This document shows positions 7,846-14,824 of a stretch of DNA of 21,312 bases, piece after piece; the stretch's first letter is position 1; every line of letters starts with the position of its first letter. Source of the DNA: DRWZ01 sp964601505 (lineage in GTDB: Bacteria > Calescibacteriota > Calescibacteriia > Calescibacteriales > Calescibacteriaceae); assembly GCA_964601505.1 (NCBI GenBank), contig CAZRNR010000039.1, positions 1 through 21,312 on the forward strand, in the 5' to 3' direction. The position numbers and the translations under genes were made by a program. The notes under the pieces were generated by a model. It was not told the origin of the DNA. It worked only from the letters and a program-made list of their open reading frames with translations, and did not search any database.

Positions 7846-9927
7846 ATGAGATACAAATTCTCTTTAATTCTTGTTTTATTTTTCACAATTGCTTTTTGTA
7901 AGGGAGAAAAACAATCTTTAGAACAAAGTATAATTAGCAGGTTTGAGAAAGTAGATTACGGTAAATCTAAGTTGAGTTTTTCAGAATTCGCTAACATTGG
8001 AGGTTATCAGAAGATAGAAGAGGAGGAGATAGAAAGGAAATCTGTTGGTTTTGACATTATAAAGAAACATTATGGAAATGATTATATCAAGTTTCAGGTT
8101 AATTTTGCAGGTATTGATGCAAGCTATAAGGATGACATACTGCCATTTGTAGAGATCTCTGTGCGCTGTGGAGAAGGTGAGAGATTTTTTGGCTTCGGCG
8201 AATGGGCTGATTATGCAGATGCTACTGGTTTGAAAAGAGAAATATGGACTCAGGAGCAACATTTCGGCACTGGTGATGACAACAATCCTCCAAGACCTTT
8301 TGGTGAGGTCAGTACATACTTTCCTGTCCCGTTTTTTATTTCTTCCCAAAATTATGCTTTCTTTGTTTCTGGTTATTCAAGAATGGAGTTTTATATGTGT
8401 GATTCTCAGAATTTCTGGAAGGTTAAAGTTTTTTCAGATAACTTTGAGTTCTTTATTTTCTTTTGGAATAAAAAACCATTTGAAGCTATAGAAAAATTTA
8501 CAGCATTAGTAGGCAGGCAAAGAACTCCAAAAATTTGGGCATTTGGGAACTGGTTAGATCAGGTATTGGGACAGGAGTATGTTTTAAATACTGCGAAATG
8601 GGCAAGAGAAAATAAAATACCTGCTTCAGCTATATGGACAGAAGATTGGGCTGGGGGAACTTGGAGAACTCAGGATATATACTCTATTGCAGGTTGGGAT
8701 AAGCAAGAAGACAAAAAACTTTACCCGAACATAAAAGAGCTATCTGAAAATCTGAAAGAACTTGGATTCAAATTTCTGGGTTATTTTCATACATTCGTTC
8801 CAGTGGAGAGAACTGTTTACCAAGATGCCCTATCTATAGGAATTTTAATGAAAGATAAAAATGGTAGTGTAAGATATTATCTACACCCAGCTGAGGGAAA
8901 GACGACCCTTATAGATTTTTCAAATCCCAAAGCTCTAAATTTTATATACGAAAATTTTGAAAGAGCTGCAAAACTTGGGTTTAGTGGTTGGATGGCTGAT
9001 TTCGGAGAATGGGTTACTCCAGATATTTTTACCTATGATGGGAAGAGCGGTTGGGAAATTCATAATATGTATCCTTATATTTGGGCTAAATTGAATAGAG
9101 AATTTTGGGAAAGTTATAAACCAGATGGAGATTTTGTGTTTTTCTCGCGCTCAGGTTTTACAGGCTCGTGGAAATATTCTCCAGTTGTATGGCAAGGTGA
9201 TCAGAACACAACTTTTGAAAGATTGGACGGTCTTGGTTCTATAATACCTATGATGACATCTATAGGTATAGCTGGTGTTTCTAATGTTGGACCAGATATA
9301 GCAGGTTACACAACTCTTGGTATTCCATCTGACAAAGAACTATATTTAAGATGGGTATCTATATGTGCTTTTGTGCCTGTTTTCAGAACTCATCATGGAA
9401 CGACCCCTCTTTTGAACTGGAGGTTTGATAAAGATTCAGAAACAACAGAAATTTTCCGTTTCTATGCAACAGAACATATGAAGCTTGTTCCATACATATA
9501 TAAACTCTCAAAGCTTGCAGAAGAAAAGGGCTATCCAGCTGTAAGACATATATTTCTGGAATATCCGAAAGTTGTTAGATATTTACCTGAAAAACTTGAG
9601 ACGATAGAGCAAGAATTTTTGCTTGGTGATTCAATCTTGGTTGCGGGAATAGTAGAGAAGGGAAAAAGCTCAAGAGAAGTTTATATACCACCGGGAAAAT
9701 GGGTAGATTACTTTTCTCCGTCTTCTAAATATGATGGCGGAGATGAAGGAAGATTTTTAGAAGTGAATATACCTTTGGGGAAAATTTTTGTTCTTGTTAA
9801 AGAAGGAAGCTGTATTGAAGTTTTTGATCCAGTTCCTCATACTTTACTAAGTGTATCAGATGATGTTAAGAAGCGATATGAGATCATTGATATTAATGGT
9901 ACCACAATAAAGCAAAAGTGTTTTTAG
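7846..9927 (+). CDS. Secreted GH31 alpha-glycosidase of the YihQ-like subgroup
   Basis: A 693-residue retaining glycoside hydrolase of family 31. The signal peptide occupies the first 16-18 residues; Cys18 sits near the cleavage point but the -1 residue is Phe, so lipidation is doubtful. The catalytic nucleophile is D385 in 'GWMADFGEW' and the acid/base is D452 in 'WQGDQN'. The spacing of 67 residues is identical, from memory, to E. coli YihQ (D405/D472), and the region from 'GWMADFGE' to 'DIAGYTTL', 'RTHHGTTPLLNW' and 'LLGDSILVAGIVEKG' matches that subgroup better than classical alpha-glucosidases. The sulfonate-binding Arg of sulfoquinovosidases is not evident; E266 (TEDWAG) and Y488 fit two other positions. 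Substrate is therefore open: an alpha-glucoside or a modified sugar. No transporter or sugar kinase is adjacent. No clear ribosome site precedes the start. Confidence 0.88.
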   Translation: MRYKFSLILVLFFTIAFCKGEKQSLEQSIISRFEKVDYGKSKLSFSEFANIGGYQKIEEEEIERKSVGFDIIKKHYGNDYIKFQVNFAGIDASYKDDILPFVEISVRCGEGERFFGFGEWADYADATGLKREIWTQEQHFGTGDDNNPPRPFGEVSTYFPVPFFISSQNYAFFVSGYSRMEFYMCDSQNFWKVKVFSDNFEFFIFFWNKKPFEAIEKFTALVGRQRTPKIWAFGNWLDQVLGQEYVLNTAKWARENKIPASAIWTEDWAGGTWRTQDIYSIAGWDKQEDKKLYPNIKELSENLKELGFKFLGYFHTFVPVERTVYQDALSIGILMKDKNGSVRYYLHPAEGKTTLIDFSNPKALNFIYENFERAAKLGFSGWMADFGEWVTPDIFTYDGKSGWEIHNMYPYIWAKLNREFWESYKPDGDFVFFSRSGFTGSWKYSPVVWQGDQNTTFERLDGLGSIIPMMTSIGIAGVSNVGPDIAGYTTLGIPSDKELYLRWVSICAFVPVFRTHHGTTPLLNWRFDKDSETTEIFRFYATEHMKLVPYIYKLSKLAEEKGYPAVRHIFLEYPKVVRYLPEKLETIEQEFLLGDSILVAGIVEKGKSSREVYIPPGKWVDYFSPSSKYDGGDEGRFLEVNIPLGKIFVLVKEGSCIEVFDPVPHTLLSVSDDVKKRYEIIDINGTTIKQKCF

Positions 9928-9931
9928 TTTT

Positions 9932-10069
9932 TTGATTTATGCGCTTTTATTAATATTTGTTGCTCTGTTGCAGGGTTTTCCTTCGTGGATCTTCATATTT
10001 GGCTTAAAGCTTCCTTACAAAGATGCAGGTATTGTTATGTTATATTTCGTGGTCTTCTTAATTACATAA
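9932..10069 (+). CDS. Possible 45-residue membrane microprotein (TTG start)
   Basis: An open frame of 45 codons begins at TTG 9932, five bases after the GH31 stop codon, and ends at TAA 10067-10069. The product would be strongly hydrophobic with two membrane segments (about residues 2-13 and 18-25, and again 34-44) separated by a 'GLKLPYKDAG' polar turn, plus 'GFPSW' at 15-19. Composition is more protein-like than expected from random AT-rich DNA. Against it: no ATG, no visible ribosome site, and no family recognised. It might be a small accessory subunit or the remnant of a larger membrane protein. Confidence 0.3.
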   Translation: MIYALLLIFVALLQGFPSWIFIFGLKLPYKDAGIVMLYFVVFLIT

Positions 10070-10161
10070 CAGAACTTTGAAACAGAGCAAATATTTGTAT
10101 TTATTCGCCATCTTGTATTCAAAGGATTTAAGATGATCTTTAAGATAGCATTTCATCTTTT

Positions 10162-10189
10162 TTGACAATAGTATTTTTGTCTTTAATTC
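10162..10189 (+). promoter_or_regulatory. Candidate promoter of hemC
   Basis: TTGACA (10162-10167), a 16-base spacer and TAATTC (10184-10189). Transcription would begin near 10196, only about 10 bases before the hemC ATG, and no Shine-Dalgarno is present there, so the message could be nearly leaderless. Confidence 0.35.
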
Positions 10190-10205
10190 TCAAACTCATT
10201 TAATT

Positions 10206-11099
10206 ATGAAATTCCGTGTTGGAACGCGTGGGAGTAAGTTAGCCTTGAAGCAAACAGAAATCTTTATTCAGAATATGAAGAAAAATTTTCCTGATGCAGA
10301 ATTTGATTTATGCATAATAAAGACAAAGGGGGATAAAATATTAGATGCTCCATTCTCAAGGATCCCTCATAAGGGCTTATTTGTCAAAGATATAGAAGAT
10401 GAGCTTTTAAAAGGAAATATTGATTTTGCTGTTCATTCTCTTAAAGATGTTCCTCTAGATGTTCCTGAAGAACTTTCTTTATCTGCTTTTCTTGAGAGGG
10501 AAAATCCTGCTGATGTTATCATCGGTCTGACTTTTCAGGATATTATGCAAAGGGTAAGGCATGGCTTGAGAGTATCTGTTGGAACATCATCTTTAAGAAG
10601 AGAATATCTGCTCCGTGAAATATTTGGAGATTTGAATTTCGTCAGTATAAGAGGGAATGTTGATACAAGAATTAACAAAGTTATGAAAGGTGAATGTGAT
10701 TGCATAGTTTTAGCTTTGGCTGGAGTTTTGAGGTTAGGCATTGAATTATCAAAAGTACCACATGAGGTATTAGACCCGAGAAATTTTCTGTATTCTCCTG
10801 GGCAGGGTATAATAGTTGTTGAGACTAGGAAAAACACAGAGGCTTATGAGATTTCAAAGGTTGTTGATAATCCCGTATCAAGATTTCTTGGCGAGATTGA
10901 AAGAGGAATTCTCAGGAGACTAGGTGGTGGTTGTTCTTTACCTCTGGGAGTTTTTTCCGAGATAAATGCCGAGAAAGTTTTTGTGAAATTCAAACTTTTT
11001 GCCCAACCTCAGGTTATCTTTGAGGGATATTTCAATTCAGAATTATCTTGTGAAAATATAATTGAAAATATTTTCAAGGAGATCAGATATGTCTCGTAA
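10206..11099 (+). CDS. hemC: Hydroxymethylbilane synthase (porphobilinogen deaminase)
   Basis: A 297-residue cytosolic enzyme that links four porphobilinogens into hydroxymethylbilane, the tetrapyrrole precursor for heme, siroheme and cobalamin. Signature blocks in order: 'RVGTRGSKLALKQT' at the N terminus, 'KTKGDKI', 'KGLFVKDIEDELL', 'AVHSLKDVP' with the catalytic Asp81, 'GTSSLRRE' and 'IRGNVDTRI' (cofactor-binding Arg residues), 'YSPGQGIIVVE', and 'LGGGCSLPLGV' with Cys243 for the dipyrromethane cofactor. Length is slightly below the E. coli enzyme (313). No hemA, hemB or hemD is adjacent. The following gene overlaps it by 11 bases, so the two are probably translated from one message. Confidence 0.96.
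   Translation: MKFRVGTRGSKLALKQTEIFIQNMKKNFPDAEFDLCIIKTKGDKILDAPFSRIPHKGLFVKDIEDELLKGNIDFAVHSLKDVPLDVPEELSLSAFLERENPADVIIGLTFQDIMQRVRHGLRVSVGTSSLRREYLLREIFGDLNFVSIRGNVDTRINKVMKGECDCIVLALAGVLRLGIELSKVPHEVLDPRNFLYSPGQGIIVVETRKNTEAYEISKVVDNPVSRFLGEIERGILRRLGGGCSLPLGVFSEINAEKVFVKFKLFAQPQVIFEGYFNSELSCENIIENIFKEIRYVS
11076..11081 (+). promoter_or_regulatory. Shine-Dalgarno inside hemC that sets the downstream start
   Basis: AAGGAG with a 7-base spacer to ATG 11089. This favours 11089 over an in-frame ATG at 11062, which has no such site. Confidence 0.75.
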
Positions 11100-11928
11100 G
11101 ATTTTTTGTCAGGCTACTGGCAAATGGTTGGAGCTTCAAGATAGGTGCCAGAGGGTTGTAAGCTTTAGCCCTTCCGTATCAGATTCCATTATATCTATGG
11201 GATTAGGTGATATACTCAAGGGAATAAGTGTTTACTGTGTTCATCCAGATGAAAGAATAAGGCAGGGTAGGTTTATAGTTGGTTCTTATTCTTCATACAA
11301 AAAAGAACTGTTATATAAAATCAATCCAGATATAATCTTTACGACAACTGGTTATCAACTTGAATTTGCTCGTGATATTTCTAATTATTTCCCTGTTTAT
11401 GCTGTTAGGCTTCCTATTACTTTATCGGATCTTATTGCTACATGTGTTGAGGTAGGACTTGTTTGCGGATATAATCAAAATGCTTCTGAACTTCAAAGAG
11501 ATCTTTTTAGTTTCGCTTCCCAATACATTCTGAAAGAGGGTCGTGCGAAGAAAGTCAAGGTTTATGTGGAGATTGATCTTGGCGGTCCGGTAACTTTTGG
11601 AGCCTATAGTTATATTACAGACACTTTAAATATGCTTGGTTTTGAAAACATATTTGGCAACCACCCTTGTGAATGGATGAAACCCGATCCGGATTTCATA
11701 AAGCAGAACGAACCTGATCTCATATTATATGAACCAAAAATGTTTTCAAGGTCAAGAGATTTGGAGAAAATAACTAAATCTCTCTTTGAAAGATTAGGTG
11801 ATATTAAAGCACTGAAAACAGGTAAAGTTTTTATAACTCCCGGAATATATGATTTTCTAGCGCATCATGGCCCTTCTTTTGTATATAGAGTTTTACCTTT
11901 TTTGGCAGATTTGAAGAATTATGTTTGA
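11089..11928 (+). CDS. Periplasmic-binding-protein-like (BtuF/FecB fold) receptor without signal peptide
   Basis: A 279-residue protein with the helical-backbone metal/cobalamin receptor pattern of class III solute-binding proteins: 'RVVSFSPSVSDSIISMGLGD' (22-41), 'VGSY' near 64-67, 'INPDIIFTTTGYQ' (78-90), a long linking helix (about 112-150), then 'GPVTFGAYSYITDTLNMLG' leading to 'FENIF' (166-189), 'EPDLILYEP' (208-216), 'LKTGKVFITPG' (242-252) and 'HHGPS' (259-263). In ABC importers such proteins bind vitamin B12, heme or siderophores outside the membrane, but this one starts 'MSRKIFCQATGKWLELQ', with no hydrophobic leader, so it is predicted cytosolic. The 11-base overlap with hemC suggests translational coupling and a role near tetrapyrroles or their metals. 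The ligand is unknown, and no permease or ATPase gene is present. Confidence 0.72.
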   Translation: MSRKIFCQATGKWLELQDRCQRVVSFSPSVSDSIISMGLGDILKGISVYCVHPDERIRQGRFIVGSYSSYKKELLYKINPDIIFTTTGYQLEFARDISNYFPVYAVRLPITLSDLIATCVEVGLVCGYNQNASELQRDLFSFASQYILKEGRAKKVKVYVEIDLGGPVTFGAYSYITDTLNMLGFENIFGNHPCEWMKPDPDFIKQNEPDLILYEPKMFSRSRDLEKITKSLFERLGDIKALKTGKVFITPGIYDFLAHHGPSFVYRVLPFLADLKNYV

Positions 11929-12290
11929 ATGTTTTTTCACTTTGTTGTTTAGATTTTTTAAAGAAATCTCCATCGTAACATATTAAAAGTGTTCTCCCTA
12001 TAATGCAACAAAGCGTTAAAGAAAAATGTTCTTAATACATTTAGATTTGTTCCTTATTTTTGTTTGTTCCTTTGAAATGTGAAATTCACCTGAATATGTT
12101 TTAATAGTGAAAAATATTCTCTTTTGTTAAGCGCTGTGTCAAAAAATTTTTTTATTCTCCACTTACAAGAGGAAGTTGACAATTTTTGGTGTATATATTT
12201 ATTTGACAAAGCATTTAACAAAATTCTTGGATAATAAGAAATTTTTTATTTTGCCTACTATCTTTATAGAATAAAGGGAGGAGAGAGAAT
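11929..12290. other. Intergenic region with repeated TTGACA elements
   Basis: No coding frame was seen. The stretch carries TTGACAA twice on the plus strand (12176-12182 and 12203-12209) and TGTCAAA, its inverse, near 12137-12143. It also carries one copy of a 10-mer (ATGCAACAAA, 12003-12012) found in two other gaps of the window. It probably holds the promoter of the downstream acyl-CoA dehydrogenase, but no good -10 partner at 16-18 bases could be chosen. A short hairpin AGATTT/AAATCT near 11951-11969 follows the upstream gene. Confidence 0.45.
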
Positions 12291-13469
12291 ATGATGCAAT
12301 CTGGTGATAACATATATGATCAGATAAGACAACAGGTAAGAGACTTTGCGGAGAAGGAGGTCAGACCTATTGCGCATAAGTATGACCTCAAAGATCAGGA
12401 GATCCCATGGGAGATAATAAGGAAGATGGCAGATCTTGGATATTTTGGGTTACTTGTTCCTCAGGAGTGGGGTGGGCTTGGTTTAGACTATATGTCTATG
12501 GCTATAACTGCTGAGGAGCTTTCAAGGGTCTGGCTTTCTGTTGGAAGTGTGATGACAAGGAATATCATAGCAGAAACTTTGTTGCTTAACAATGGCACGG
12601 AAGAGCAAAAGAGGAGATATCTTCCTGACCTTGCTACGGGTAAAATTTTTGCCGCGGCAGCATTTACTGAACCAAATGCAGGAAGTGATACTGCTGGTAT
12701 GAAACTCAAAGCAGAAAAAGTCAAGGGAGGTTGGGTCCTTAATGGAACAAAAACTTGGTGCACTTTTGCTAACAGAGCTAATATTCTTGTTGTCCTTGCA
12801 AGAACATCCTTTAATCCATCAAAAAGGCATCAAGGGCTTTCAATCTTTATAGTAGAAAAAGAACCATCAGAGGCTCATGAGGGTATAAAGCATAAAAACA
12901 TAACAGGAGAACTTATTGAGACTGTCGGATATCACGGGATGCACTGCTGGACTCTTCATTTTGAGGATTGCTTTGTTCCTGAGGAAAACTTAATAGGGCT
13001 TGAACCTGGGAAGGGGTTTTACCAGCTTATGCAGACATATGAGTCAGCTCGTATTCAGACAGCAGCCAGAGCCGTTGGAGTTGCTCAAGGTGCTTTTGAG
13101 CTTGCCGTTAAATACTCAAAAGAAAGGTTCCAGTTTGAAGTCCCTATATCAAGTTTCCAGCTTGTGAGAGCAAAGCTTGCAAAAATGATAACATATATAG
13201 AAGCAGCCAGGCAACTTACTTACTATGCCTGCAAAATGAAAGATTCAGGAAAAAGATGTGACCTTGAAGCCGGTATGGCTAAACTCTACGCTGCAGAAAT
13301 GGCTGAATATGTTACATCTGAAGCTATGCAAATATTCGGAGGATATGGATACTCTAAAGAGTATGAGATCGAAAGATACTGGAGAGATGGCAGAATTTTC
13401 AAAATCTTTGAGGGAACTTCTGAAATTCAAGAAGAGGTTATTGCTAAAAGAGTCCTTGAGATATATTGA
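12291..13469 (+). CDS. Acyl-CoA dehydrogenase, standard short form
   Basis: A 392-residue FAD-linked acyl-CoA dehydrogenase, the normal length for the short/medium/branched-chain family. Blocks seen: 'VPQEWGGLGLDYMSM' in the N-terminal helical domain, 'FTEPNAGSD' at 125-133, 'NGTKTWCTFANRANILVVLART' in the strand domain, 'YSKERFQFEVPISSFQLV', and the C-terminal 'QIFGGYGYSKEYEIERYWRDGRIFKIFEGTSEIQ' region, in which E374 is at the catalytic-base position (this summary of the region gives its key blocks, not a longer quote). A strong ribosome site (GGGAGGAG, 12276-12283) precedes a doubled ATG; the first is used here. Only about half of the sequence resembles the long enzyme at 2133, so they are paralogues of different subfamilies. 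Substrate chain type cannot be read directly. Confidence 0.93.
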   Translation: MMQSGDNIYDQIRQQVRDFAEKEVRPIAHKYDLKDQEIPWEIIRKMADLGYFGLLVPQEWGGLGLDYMSMAITAEELSRVWLSVGSVMTRNIIAETLLLNNGTEEQKRRYLPDLATGKIFAAAAFTEPNAGSDTAGMKLKAEKVKGGWVLNGTKTWCTFANRANILVVLARTSFNPSKRHQGLSIFIVEKEPSEAHEGIKHKNITGELIETVGYHGMHCWTLHFEDCFVPEENLIGLEPGKGFYQLMQTYESARIQTAARAVGVAQGAFELAVKYSKERFQFEVPISSFQLVRAKLAKMITYIEAARQLTYYACKMKDSGKRCDLEAGMAKLYAAEMAEYVTSEAMQIFGGYGYSKEYEIERYWRDGRIFKIFEGTSEIQEEVIAKRVLEIY

Positions 13470-13544
13470 TCTTGAAAATGAAGTGATAGAATAGACTGTT
13501 TTTTGTTGCATAGTCGGATTTGAAAATAATCGTAGATTCAAAAG

Positions 13545-13570
13545 TCAGAATTATGAGCTCACGATTCTGA
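13545..13570. repeat. 26-bp near-perfect dyad in an intergenic region
   Basis: Left arm TCAGAATTATGAG and right arm CTCACGATTCTGA match at 11 of 13 positions about the centre TGAG|CTCA. It sits 75 bases after the acyl-CoA dehydrogenase stop and about 65 before the glycosyltransferase start. No T-run follows directly, so an operator-like dyad is at least as likely as a terminator. A smaller palindrome, GTTTATTAAAC, follows at 13577-13587. Confidence 0.5.
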
Positions 13571-13635
13571 ATCAGTGTTTATTAAACTATATTAATTAAT
13601 AAGATTCATATCTGAAAATTTTATTATTCCAAGCT

Positions 13636-14388
13636 ATGTCTTTCAAAGTTGTAAATTTTATTGTTCCTGTTCTTCCTGATTTTGACCCAAAAATCCTTTA
13701 TGGAAAAATCAATATAGGTTCTTCTTTGAAAATTAATTTTGTTTTTGTGGTAGATGGAGCAGGACCGGAGAAAGAAATAGATTGTTTCAAAATTATTCCT
13801 CTTGGCAGGAACTTCGGACAATACTATTCTATTTATCAAGGGATGAAGTTTCTTATAAATGAATCAAATTCAGACTCTCTCATTATAGTGTGTGATTTAG
13901 ATGCTATATCATATATTCTAAAAAAATTAGATGAAATAAGGGAATTGGTGGATTCTGGATTTATAGTAGTTGGAATTAATAGAAGCAAAAAAAGAAGAAA
14001 TATTGTTATAGATTTTTTATCTGAACTTTTTTATTCTTTTATATCCTTGATAATAAAGAATTATCTCAAGGTTTTTAATATTGAAGCTGATTACTATTTG
14101 CGAGATTTAAAATATATTACATCGTTTTCAGCTTTTCCTTCAGAATATTTGAAAGATATATTAGATTATTCAAGGTTTTTCAGGATATATATTTTTTCTC
14201 TGTTCATCATGGATATTGATAAAAAAAAATGCTGCTTTAGGAAGAGAATATTATTTTTAGATATATCTGACTTTCGGAATCCTTTGGATGTGAAATCTTC
14301 TTATAGTTTTTTCAAGCTTTTGAAATTATCTTTTTCTGCTATGCAAGATTTGTTATCATTCTTTTTCATCCTTCCCAAGCTCCTTTGA
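13636..14388 (+). CDS. Divergent GT2-family glycosyltransferase-like protein
   Basis: A 250-residue protein that resembles the N-terminal catalytic domain of dolichol-phosphate-mannose-synthase/ArnC-type family 2 glycosyltransferases: 'FVFVVDGAGPEK' (35-46) in place of the usual 'VDDgS', 'LGRNFGQYYSIYQGM' (56-70), corresponding to the family's 'RNfGqxaAxxaG', 'IIVCDLD' (83-89) as the D-x-D-like nucleotide-sugar site, and 'VVGINRSKKRR' matching 'vxGxRxxR'. The region after 'LSELFYSFISL' also fits the family's next helix. The first third is compressed and the terminal membrane segments common in this group are absent, so activity may be altered. No clear ribosome site; the ATG follows AAGCT. 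Its 3' end overlaps the convergent ccmE gene by 33 bases. Confidence 0.55.
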   Translation: MSFKVVNFIVPVLPDFDPKILYGKINIGSSLKINFVFVVDGAGPEKEIDCFKIIPLGRNFGQYYSIYQGMKFLINESNSDSLIIVCDLDAISYILKKLDEIRELVDSGFIVVGINRSKKRRNIVIDFLSELFYSFISLIIKNYLKVFNIEADYYLRDLKYITSFSAFPSEYLKDILDYSRFFRIYIFSLFIMDIDKKKCCFRKRILFLDISDFRNPLDVKSSYSFFKLLKLSFSAMQDLLSFFFILPKLL

Positions 14389-14763
14389 AACTCCGGGAGG
14401 ATGGTACTCTTCGCTATGTTTAGCCATTATAGTTTTTGCTATGAATATTTTTTCTTTTTCATCCCATTTCCCCTCTACTATGGCTCCCCTTGTTTTCCCA
14501 AACAAGTCCGGAGGAACTCCGGTATATTTTACATTTATTGAATGTTTCATATCTGTGATTGTGAAAATATGATTCAAACCCTCTGATTTTAAATCGGAAA
14601 CGAATCCTCCTAACTTAAGATTTTTCCCTTTATATTTTTCTATGTTCTCGAAAAATTCTGAAGGCGTTATGTAAAATGATACACTTTCTTTCATCCCACT
14701 CAAGAGAAGGTATATAGTTGTTGCTGATATTATAAAAAGAGGGATGAAAATCTTGTTCCTCAT
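14356..14763 (-). CDS. ccmE: Cytochrome c-type biogenesis heme chaperone CcmE
   Basis: A 135-residue membrane-anchored OB-fold protein that takes heme from CcmC and carries it to the cytochrome c ligation complex. One N-terminal membrane segment (about 5-22) is followed by 'ITPSEFFENIEKYKGKNLKLGGFV' as the first strands, 'INVKYTGVPPDLF' and 'GAIVEGKWDEKEKIFIAKTIMAKH'. The heme-attachment motif H-x3-Y is intact: His116 in 'AKHSEEYHPP' with Tyr120. Length and motif order fit the family. It is probably the last gene of a leftward operon after the FecR-like lipoprotein (61-base gap). The system I partner ccmC lies 5 kb away, convergent in sense; ccmA, ccmB and ccmF are not in the window. The stop codon lies inside the oppositely oriented glycosyltransferase gene. 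Confidence 0.93.
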   Translation of the reverse strand: MRNKIFIPLFIISATTIYLLLSGMKESVSFYITPSEFFENIEKYKGKNLKLGGFVSDLKSEGLNHIFTITDMKHSINVKYTGVPPDLFGKTRGAIVEGKWDEKEKIFIAKTIMAKHSEEYHPPGVSKELGKDEKE

Positions 14764-14824
14764 ATCATTATAGAATTTATTTTTTCGTTCTTCATTTCCA
14801 TAAAGTCAGGAATAAAGAATTGTT

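Noticed and set aside
7981..8349. A 122-codon minus-strand frame inside the GH31 gene
   Set aside because: Antisense shadow of a clearly conserved glycosidase; no motif, no ribosome site.
7846..9927. Calling the GH31 enzyme a sulfoquinovosidase
   Set aside because: The overall subgroup fits, but the arginine needed for sulfonate recognition is not evident and no sulfoquinovose genes are adjacent.
11062..11088. Earlier in-frame ATG for the receptor-like gene after hemC
   Set aside because: The downstream ATG at 11089 has AAGGAG at ideal spacing, and the extra nine residues add no domain or signal.
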